From positions 1 to 10,752 of the forward strand of contig CANKVI010000028.1 in assembly GCA_947487095.1 (NCBI GenBank): a DNA stretch of 10,752 nucleotides, given 5' to 3'. Below, piece by piece: positions 6,164-10,752 of the stretch (position 1 is the stretch's first letter; the number at the start of each line of letters is the position of its first letter). A model generated the notes under the pieces. That model did not search any database. It was not told where the DNA came from and saw only the letters and a program-made list of their open reading frames with translations. This DNA comes from Acidimicrobiaceae bacterium (lineage in GTDB: Bacteria; Actinomycetota; Acidimicrobiia; Acidimicrobiales; Ilumatobacteraceae). A program made the translations under genes and the position numbers.

Positions 6164-6775
6164 CTATTTGTCTCGACTTTCGTGAATGATGTGTGCAACG
6201 CGCTCGATGTCTTCAACATGGTCAACATCGATTCCCGAGCCAATACAGGGTACTTCAGCAACCAGTTCGGGATGACTGCGCAGCAATGATCGTGCACCTT
6301 CATCTCCTGTTTGTGGAACGAGTGCGAAAAATTCAGCGTGTAACTTCACGGGGTTTGCGCGCACGCCTTGATACGTAGCGACGGCAAGTGGGGAAGTGGA
6401 GTTGGCTACGGCTGTCCAAGCCGACGGAGGAATGCATGGCTGATCGCCAAGACCGACGACAACCGATTGCAATCCACGTTCGCTTGCCCACTGCAATGCG
6501 CATTGCACAGAACCGGCCATGCCCGTTGCCCAAGCTTCGTTGTGCAGGTAGGTAACCGCCTCAGAGCCTTCATAACGAGGCAATTCAACCGACCCCCATA
6601 CGACAGCAACTGGGCCGATGTTGGCCGCCAGAGCGCTCTGGAGAGCCCATTCAAAGACTGTTTTCCCAGCAACCGAAGTGAGCAGCTTGTGGTGCGAACC
6701 ACCGAACCGTGTACCCCCACCTGCGGCCAAAAGAATCACGCCGACTGGCGGGTTTTTACTGATTGGGGCGGTCAC
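6164..6775 (-). CDS. mocA: MocA-like molybdenum cofactor cytidylyltransferase (NTP transferase)
   Basis: A MobA-like NTP transferase of the MocA branch, which joins CMP from CTP to molybdopterin-Mo to make the MCD cofactor of CO and xanthine dehydrogenases. Numbered from the GTG at 6775: LLAAGGGTRFGG (15-26) is the nucleotide-binding loop with K30 following; NEAWATGMAGSV (79-90) is the family NxxW..GM..S motif; GLGDQP (108-113) holds the metal-binding Asp; ANPVKL (140-145) and GDEGAR (157-162) complete the set. An ATG at 6853 would give 229 residues. Its extra 26 residues have no family counterpart, no ribosome site is seen, and a -10-like TAATAT lies inside at 6839-6834, so I prefer 6775. 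Coupling to coxG and proximity to xdhC/coxE/coxD support cytidylation over a guanylyltransferase (MobA) role. Confidence 0.85.
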   Translation of the reverse strand: MTAPISKNPPVGVILLAAGGGTRFGGSHHKLLTSVAGKTVFEWALQSALAANIGPVAVVWGSVELPRYEGSEAVTYLHNEAWATGMAGSVQCALQWASERGLQSVVVGLGDQPCIPPSAWTAVANSTSPLAVATYQGVRANPVKLHAEFFALVPQTGDEGARSLLRSHPELVAEVPCIGSGIDVDHVEDIERVAHIIHESRDK

Positions 6776-6833
6776 AACCCCATATTTACAGGCTTTGGCG
6801 GGTCTGGCCCTCTCGAAACTCTGTATGACCCAA

Positions 6834-6839
6834 ATATTA
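6834..6839 (-). promoter_or_regulatory. Candidate -10 box for the mocA-coxG operon
   Basis: Reading the minus strand, TAATAT (6839-6834) fits TANNNT. GTAACA lies 18 bp upstream as a weak -35 (4/6). This would start a transcript near 6826 with a leader of about 50 nt to the GTG at 6775. The operon needs its own promoter here because the gene to its right is on the other strand. Pattern only. Confidence 0.25.
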
Positions 6840-6852
6840 CAGTTCCGTGACA

Positions 6853-6858
6853 TAGACT
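6853..6858 (+). promoter_or_regulatory. Weak candidate -10 box for the NlpC/P60 gene
   Basis: TAGACT fits TANNNT on the plus strand and would start the transcript near 6865, leaving a leader of about 89 nt that includes both hairpins. No convincing -35 lies 16-18 bp upstream. TTGACA at 6868-6873 looks like a -35 box but has no -10 at the right distance. Confidence 0.2.
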
Positions 6859-6877
6859 GTTACACAGTTGACATATA

Positions 6878-6891
6878 GCGAGTCCCCTCGC
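6878..6891 (+). repeat. Short perfect inverted repeat in the NlpC/P60 leader
   Basis: GCGAG (6878-6882) and CTCGC (6887-6891) form a 5-bp stem around a 4-nt loop (TCCC), upstream of the larger hairpin at 6911. It could be a structural element of the 5' leader or a chance match. Confidence 0.35.
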
Positions 6892-6910
6892 AAGCACTGC
6901 CCCCACATCC

Positions 6911-6935
6911 GAACCAACCGCCCCCCGGTTGGTTC
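6911..6935 (+). promoter_or_regulatory. Perfect 10-bp inverted repeat (hairpin or operator) just before the ribosome site
   Basis: GAACCAACCG (6911-6920) and CGGTTGGTTC (6926-6935) are perfect reverse complements around a CCCCC loop. The element ends 7 nt before the ribosome site AAGGAG (6943-6948). Part of the right arm, TTGGT (6929-6933), can also pair with ACCAA (6940-6944), which includes the first two bases of the ribosome site. The element lacks a T-run, so it is not a classic terminator. It may be an RNA structure acting on translation or a protein-binding palindrome. Confidence 0.55.
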
Positions 6936-6953
6936 GCCTACCAAGGAGCCAAC

Positions 6954-7589
6954 ATGTCACGCACCACCAAACTCATAGCTGGTCTGCTTATATCCCTCAG
7001 CCTGTGGGGGGTCAGTTCGCCTGGCGCCCACGCCATGCCCATGGGTCCGGCACAAGAAGCCATTATTCGCAAAGGTGCTGTTCAGGCACAACTGGCAGTG
7101 GATACCTATGCCGACAAGCGCGACCGTGACGCATACGACCTGTTCCTCGACCTTGCCGACAAGCTTGCCGTTGACGTTGCCAACTTCTTAGGAGTCGATG
7201 TTAGTGAGTTGCGGTACGCATGGCGAACTGCAGACGTTGCGCATCAGCGCGCCATCATGGCCGGGCTCACACAAATTGGAGTTCCGTACAAAGAGAATGC
7301 AACTGCAGAATCAATTGCTTTTGATTGCTCTGGCTTTGTGCAATTTGCATGGTCGAGTGCAGGCTTTGTGTTGCCGCGCGGATCAAATTTTCAGTACGTA
7401 TATTCACGACGCGTCACGTTCAAGAATGCTCAAGCAGGCGACATCATGTGGCGCCCTGGACATGTGTCCATGTATCTCGGAGTTGACAGTGCAATTCTTC
7501 AAGCAGGCCGAACAGGTCGCAGTGTTGAGTTACACAATATGGACTCACGAATTCTCGGTTGGACTCGTTTCGCAGATCCAACTGCATAA
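6954..7589 (+). CDS. Secreted NlpC/P60 family peptidoglycan hydrolase
   Basis: A 211-residue exported cell-wall hydrolase. Residues 1-27 are a signal peptide: positive start (MSRTTK), hydrophobic core LIAGLLISLSLWGV, and an AHA cleavage site before M28. Residues 28-100 are a charged, helical N-terminal region with no known domain visible to me. The NlpC/P60 domain covers about 100-206: FDCSGFVQFAW (123-133) has the nucleophile C125, and PGHVSMYLG (168-176) has H170. The third catalytic position appears to be Q183 (AILQAG), where His is commoner. These enzymes usually cut gamma-D-glutamyl-diaminopimelate bonds in stem peptides. The start is firm: AAGGAG lies 5 nt before the ATG. It is the only plus-strand gene between two minus-strand maturation blocks and ends 3 bp from the convergent xdhC. 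Confidence 0.9.
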   Translation: MSRTTKLIAGLLISLSLWGVSSPGAHAMPMGPAQEAIIRKGAVQAQLAVDTYADKRDRDAYDLFLDLADKLAVDVANFLGVDVSELRYAWRTADVAHQRAIMAGLTQIGVPYKENATAESIAFDCSGFVQFAWSSAGFVLPRGSNFQYVYSRRVTFKNAQAGDIMWRPGHVSMYLGVDSAILQAGRTGRSVELHNMDSRILGWTRFADPTA

Positions 7590-7592
7590 CAG

Positions 7593-8393
7593 TTATTTGT
7601 GAATTGGTCCGTCGCCATCGCGAAGTGATGGTGCGCCTCGACCAGTGCGTCGTGCGATGATTTCTCCACAAATAGAGATTGCTGTTTCTTCCGGTGTGCG
7701 TGCGCCGATGTCGAGTCCAATTGGCGACATCAGTCGCAGCAATTGTTCTTCGGTGACTCCTGCTTCAGCCAATCGCTCGATGCGCTTCGCATGAGTCTTG
7801 CGGCTGCCCATTACACCGATGTAGCCAACGTTGGTGGCAAGTGCGCCAACAACTGCAGGAACATCAAACTTAGGGTCATGCGTCAAAATGCACACGGCAT
7901 CACGTTGCGTAAGTTGTGCTCCGCGTTCGGCAAATAGCGGAGCCGGCCACGTAACCAAGACTTCGTCGGCCATCGGGAAGCGGCGCTTGGTTGCGAACAC
8001 TTCGCGCGCATCACACACCAACACGTGATAACCCAACACTTTGGCAACGCGGGCGAGAGCAGAAGTGAAATCAACTGCGCCGAAAATCACCATGATTGGT
8101 GGCGGAGAAAACGCGTCAATGAACACACGAACTGTTGGAGTGTTCACTAAATCTTCTGGAGTGGTTTGACCTTGTGGTCCGTAATGTCGAACGCTGGTTC
8201 TGCCAGCTTCCAGTTCGCCTTGCGTGTCGCGCGCAACCACTCTGTCGAGTTCGGCATCACCCAATGTTCCCTGTGTTGCGCTTTCAGGAGTGACCAGCAA
8301 CATTGCACCAATGTTTGGCCCATCAATCACGGTTGCTAACGCAACTGGCTTGTTGGCGCGCGTGCGCTCAGAAAAAAGTTCGTACAGCGACAT
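7593..8393 (-). CDS. xdhC: XdhC/CoxI family protein with Rossmann domain (molybdenum cofactor handling)
   Basis: A 266-residue XdhC-family protein. Family members bind the molybdenum cofactor, support its sulfuration and help insert it into xanthine dehydrogenase or CO dehydrogenase. Residues about 1-75 are an N-terminal XdhC/CoxI-like domain (GELEAGRTSVRHYG, 59-72). Residues 99-130 begin the Rossmann part with PIMVIFGAVDFTSALARV, and the domain continues through THDPKFDVPAV (171-181). It ends with the hallmark GSRKTHAKR (196-204) and PIGLDIGARTPEETA (224-238). The N-terminal domain lacks the GGC motif carried by the small protein encoded just upstream, so the two probably act together. Only 6 bp separate the genes. 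It is the last gene of the coxD-coxE-xdhC-xdhC run. Confidence 0.88.
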   Translation of the reverse strand: MSLYELFSERTRANKPVALATVIDGPNIGAMLLVTPESATQGTLGDAELDRVVARDTQGELEAGRTSVRHYGPQGQTTPEDLVNTPTVRVFIDAFSPPPIMVIFGAVDFTSALARVAKVLGYHVLVCDAREVFATKRRFPMADEVLVTWPAPLFAERGAQLTQRDAVCILTHDPKFDVPAVVGALATNVGYIGVMGSRKTHAKRIERLAEAGVTEEQLLRLMSPIGLDIGARTPEETAISICGEIIARRTGRGAPSLRDGDGPIHK

Positions 8394-8399
8394 GTTCAG

Positions 8400-8717
8400 T
8401 TACCAGGTAAGCGGCTGAATGAAGAGGTGAATGATCCCGCCGCAGGTAAGCCCAACTGCAAAGGCTTCGTCATCTGAATAACCAAACTTCACCAACTTGG
8501 GTTGCTTGTCGCCATTCAAGATTGCAAGCGCTTCAGCAACAACTGCACCTTCAACACAACCACCACTGACCGAACCGATTACTTCGCCGTCTTCGTTAAC
8601 GGCCATTGCAGCACCAGGGTCGCGAGGGCCCGAGCCTTCAATGTCAACCACGCGCGCAAGAGCAATCTGTTTACCCTGTGCCTTCCAGCGGTCGAGGTCG
8701 TTCAGCAGTTCGCGCAT
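8400..8717 (-). CDS. Stand-alone XdhC/CoxI N-terminal domain protein
   Basis: A 105-residue protein consisting only of the N-terminal domain of XdhC/CoxI. From the ATG at 8717: SGPRDPGAAMAV (28-39, overlapping the usual G/S-x-PR-x-G-A/T-x-M motif), GSVSGGCVEGAV (48-59, C54) and AVGLTCGG (87-94, C92) followed by IIHLFIQ. The conserved Cys in GGCVE is a candidate ligand or sulfur carrier in cofactor maturation; that role is an inference. The Rossmann domain of full-length XdhC is absent and is supplied by the next gene. An alternative TTG start at 8729 would overlap the coxE stop (TTGA); the ATG is preferred because a GGA-containing sequence lies just upstream. Confidence 0.85.
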   Translation of the reverse strand: MRELLNDLDRWKAQGKQIALARVVDIEGSGPRDPGAAMAVNEDGEVIGSVSGGCVEGAVVAEALAILNGDKQPKLVKFGYSDDEAFAVGLTCGGIIHLFIQPLTW

Positions 8718-8725
8718 AGTTCCAG

Positions 8726-9847
8726 TCAATCGGCAGAAATGACGCGAGTGAGGCGTTCCATGGCTTCGAGTGAGTGACCTTCAACGAATTCGTCAATGTA
8801 GGGCAGTGCTGCAGCCATACCTTTAGCGAGTGGCGCATATCCAGGCGTGACTTTCAACGGGTTGACCCATATGAGTCGATGCGATACGCGTTGTAGACGT
8901 TTCATCTGTTCGCCCAATAGTTCTGGGTTGCCTCTGTCCCAACCGTCTGACAACACGATCACAATTGCGCCTCGTGCCATTCCACGAACACCCCAGGTGT
9001 CGTTGAATTTGCGCAGGCTTTCGCCAAGTCGTGTTCCACCGCTCCAGTCGGGAACTTGCTCTGCTGCGCGCTGAATTGCTTTGTCGGGGTCGCGGCTGCG
9101 CAGTTCTTTGGTCAGTCGCGTAAGGCGCGTGCTGAATGCAAAGGCTTCAACTCGTTGTCTGCCCGCAACTGCTGCATGCATGAATCGAAGCAATGCTCGC
9201 GCGTACGGTTCCATACTTCCTGAAATGTCGAGCAACACGACGATGCGGCGTAAACGATCGCTTGGTTGTTTCCAATGCAACTGCATTGGCTCGCCACCGT
9301 TGCTAATTGATGCGCGAACAGTTCGCCGCAAATCGTGACGCGAACCGTTTCGCTTTGCCGTAGTTAAACGAAGCGAACGGCGAGGTGGGCCCGCAAAGCG
9401 CAGTGCTTGCATCAGGCGTTGTGCCTCTGCGAGCTCGTCGTCGTCGTATTGGGCAAAGTCTTTTTTACGCAACGCTTCAGATGCAGAGAACCGCAAATGA
9501 ATTGCAGGGTTTGGGTCGTATTTACCAGCGTTTTGATCACCTTCGGTTTCGTCGTCAATTAGCAGAGAAACTTTTTGTGGAGGCAGCTCTTCTTTGGTTT
9601 CACCATTTGTGCGATGTTCCCAAAACACAGCAAACGCTCGGTCGAATAGTTGGTGGTCTTCTGGCCTGCGCACCAAAGTGCTGCGGCCAGCCCAGAACAC
9701 ATCGCTGCGCGATTCAAGGGAGACCACATCGAGTGCATTAACGAATGTCAGTACCGAATCAAGAGGTACCTGTAAACCGACACCACGCAACACTCGCGCA
9801 AATGACACTGCCATTTCTTCTGGCGAAGAGGAAACGGCAGTGGTCAT
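8726..9847 (-). CDS. coxE: CoxE-family von Willebrand factor A domain protein
   Basis: A 373-residue protein of the CoxE type, the VWA partner of a MoxR-like ATPase in CO dehydrogenase maturation. The N-terminal part (about 10-95) is helical, including SFARVLRGVGLQVPLDSVL. A charged, low-complexity acidic stretch follows (98-145). The VWA domain starts near 198 with a MIDAS motif DISGSM (207-212) and continues with the MIDAS Thr in SGGTRLGESL (269-278) and the Asp in VLSDGWD (298-304). No signal peptide or membrane segment is seen, so it should act in the cytoplasm. In Oligotropha, CoxD and CoxE are needed to mature the Cu-S-Mo centre. The ATG lies 3 bp after the stop of the ATPase gene, consistent with a complex of the two products. 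Confidence 0.9.
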   Translation of the reverse strand: MTTAVSSSPEEMAVSFARVLRGVGLQVPLDSVLTFVNALDVVSLESRSDVFWAGRSTLVRRPEDHQLFDRAFAVFWEHRTNGETKEELPPQKVSLLIDDETEGDQNAGKYDPNPAIHLRFSASEALRKKDFAQYDDDELAEAQRLMQALRFAGPPRRSLRLTTAKRNGSRHDLRRTVRASISNGGEPMQLHWKQPSDRLRRIVVLLDISGSMEPYARALLRFMHAAVAGRQRVEAFAFSTRLTRLTKELRSRDPDKAIQRAAEQVPDWSGGTRLGESLRKFNDTWGVRGMARGAIVIVLSDGWDRGNPELLGEQMKRLQRVSHRLIWVNPLKVTPGYAPLAKGMAAALPYIDEFVEGHSLEAMERLTRVISAD

Positions 9848-9850
9848 GAA

Positions 9851-10750
9851 TTATCCGTGCAACAGACCGCGATCAAACGCTTGGGCAACGATTTGAGCGA
9901 TGCCTTGCTCGCGCACGCGGTCGTGGTCTTCGCGGTATTTCAACACGGTTCCAAGTGTTGCCGAAACGACCGATTCATTGAGTTCGCGAGCGCCAAGTTG
10001 GGCGAGTGCGGTTGCCCAGTCAATGGTTTCGGCAACTCCAGGTGGCTTGTACAAATTGAGTGAACGCATTTGCTCGACCGCTGCTGCAACTTGCTTGGCA
10101 AGCGACTCGGCAATTTGTGGAACTCGCAAGCGAACAATTGCCACTTCGCGGTCGAAACTTGGGTGATCAACCCAGTGGTACAAGCAGCGGCGCTTCAACG
10201 CATCGTGTACGTCTCGCGTGCGGTTTGACGTAAGAATCACAATCGGTGGAGTAGTGGCCTTGAACGTTCCTAATTCGGGAACAGTCACCTGGAAATCAGA
10301 AAGGATTTCGAGCAAATACGCTTCGAACTCATCGTCGGCACGATCAATTTCGTCAATCAGCAACACAGCTGGCGTATCGCGCTGTTCAATTGCGCGAAGC
10401 AGGGCACGCTTGATGAGAAAGCGCTCGTTGTACAACTCGCTCTCGAGTTCGTTTGCCTTCTTGGAAGTTGCTTCGCCGCTGGCTTCAGCAGCACGCAGGT
10501 GCAACAACTGGCGCGAGTAGTCCCAGTCATAGACGGCTTGGGCAGCATCAATTCCTTCGTAGCACTGCAAGCGAATGAGTTCGCCACCAGTCATTGCTGC
10601 AATCACTTTGGCGAGTTCGGTTTTGCCAACGCCCGCTTCACCCTCAAGGAGCAACGGTCGCTTCAACGTGAGCGCCAAGTACACGGCGGTGGTGAGGCCT
10701 TCTTCGGCAAGGTAGTTCTGATCGGCGAGTGCCGCTCGAACTTGCTCTAT
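9851..10750 (-). CDS. coxD: CoxD-like MoxR family AAA+ ATPase (5' end outside window)
   Basis: The last 299 codons of a MoxR-type AAA+ ATPase; the frame is open past the right edge. A GTG at 10684 is not the start, because the codons before it (ALADQNYLAEEGLTTAVYLA) are conserved family sequence. Numbered from the first codon in view: Walker A GEAGVGKTE (37-45), the segment YDWDYSRQLLHLR (74-86), Walker B VLLIDEIDRAD (129-139), sensor 1 in LTSNRTRD (173-180, N176), and basic residues in LKRRCLYHW (185-193) as the arginine-finger region. The enzyme uses ATP to remodel a client protein with its VWA partner CoxE, encoded 3 bp downstream. In the CO dehydrogenase system CoxD acts in building the active-site metal cluster. 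The client here would be encoded outside the window. Confidence 0.9.
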   Translation of the reverse strand: MEQVRAALADQNYLAEEGLTTAVYLALTLKRPLLLEGEAGVGKTELAKVIAAMTGGELIRLQCYEGIDAAQAVYDWDYSRQLLHLRAAEASGEATSKKANELESELYNERFLIKRALLRAIEQRDTPAVLLIDEIDRADDEFEAYLLEILSDFQVTVPELGTFKATTPPIVILTSNRTRDVHDALKRRCLYHWVDHPSFDREVAIVRLRVPQIAESLAKQVAAAVEQMRSLNLYKPPGVAETIDWATALAQLGARELNESVVSATLGTVLKYREDHDRVREQGIAQIVAQAFDRGLLHG

Positions 10751-10752
10751 CG

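Noticed and set aside
6776..6853. 26-residue N-terminal extension of MocA from the ATG at 6853
   Set aside because: No family counterpart, unusual composition, no ribosome site, and a candidate -10 box lies inside it; kept only as an alternative start.
6868..6873. Perfect TTGACA as a -35 box for the NlpC/P60 gene
   Set aside because: No -10-like hexamer lies 16-18 bp downstream (the region reads CAAGCA), so it is not called as a promoter.
6854..6953. c-di-AMP (ydaO/yuaA-type) riboswitch, which often precedes actinobacterial cell-wall hydrolase genes
   Set aside because: The conserved sequence blocks of that riboswitch are not visible and the leader is too short; only simple hairpins are seen.
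7198..7602. 134-residue plus-strand open frame overlapping the NlpC/P60 gene
   Set aside because: It is an out-of-frame shadow; the overlapped frame has a signal peptide, catalytic Cys and His and a good ribosome site.
1..10752. CRISPR array, tRNA, insertion sequence or attachment site
   Set aside because: No spaced direct repeats, cloverleaf sequences, transposase motifs or terminal inverted repeats were seen on either strand.

Overview
The window is a gene-dense stretch (15 calls, the largest gaps about 100-180 bp) from what looks like an actinobacterium of moderate GC. Evidence for this is a DUF501 domain (a family typical of Actinobacteria), an actinobacterial-type CoxD/CoxE/XdhC/MocA/CoxG set, candidate TANNNT -10 boxes placed for leaderless starts, and frequent GTG/TTG starts. 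My best guess is an aquatic Acidimicrobiia/Ilumatobacteraceae-like lineage. That is an inference from protein style and base composition, not something the window proves.

Layout, left part (1-3490): the 3' end of an acyl-CoA-ligase-like gene; an adenosine-kinase-type PfkB kinase followed 2 bp later by a QueF-family preQ0 reductase; an unrecognised 201-residue protein on the minus strand; an enoyl-CoA hydratase/isomerase-family protein on the plus strand, divergent from it; and a small basic, His-rich protein. Both the QueF and the crotonase protein lack residues normally used in catalysis.

Middle (3495-6853, minus strand): a tightly packed run read right to left. It is a MocA-like cytidylyltransferase, a membrane-anchored CoxG, a DUF501-Ppx/GppA fusion and a RimJ-like acetyltransferase, with 2-bp, overlapping and ATGA junctions.

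Right part (6878-10752): one plus-strand secreted NlpC/P60 hydrolase with a structured leader, then a second minus-strand run. That run is CoxD-like MoxR ATPase (5' end outside the window), CoxE-like VWA protein, a small XdhC/CoxI N-terminal-domain protein and a longer XdhC protein.

Together the coxD-coxE-xdhC-xdhC and mocA-coxG blocks are a maturation set for a molybdenum hydroxylase of the CO dehydrogenase/xanthine dehydrogenase family: cofactor cytidylation (MocA), cofactor handling/sulfuration (XdhC), ATPase-driven active-site maturation (CoxD/CoxE) and membrane recruitment (CoxG). The structural subunits are not here and would be expected beyond position 10752. The most notable features are the insertion of the NlpC/P60 gene into this set, the coupling of its distal end to a polyphosphatase-family fusion, and the missing catalytic residues in the two enzymes on the left. 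No tRNA, rRNA, insertion sequence, CRISPR array or convincing intrinsic terminator was seen.
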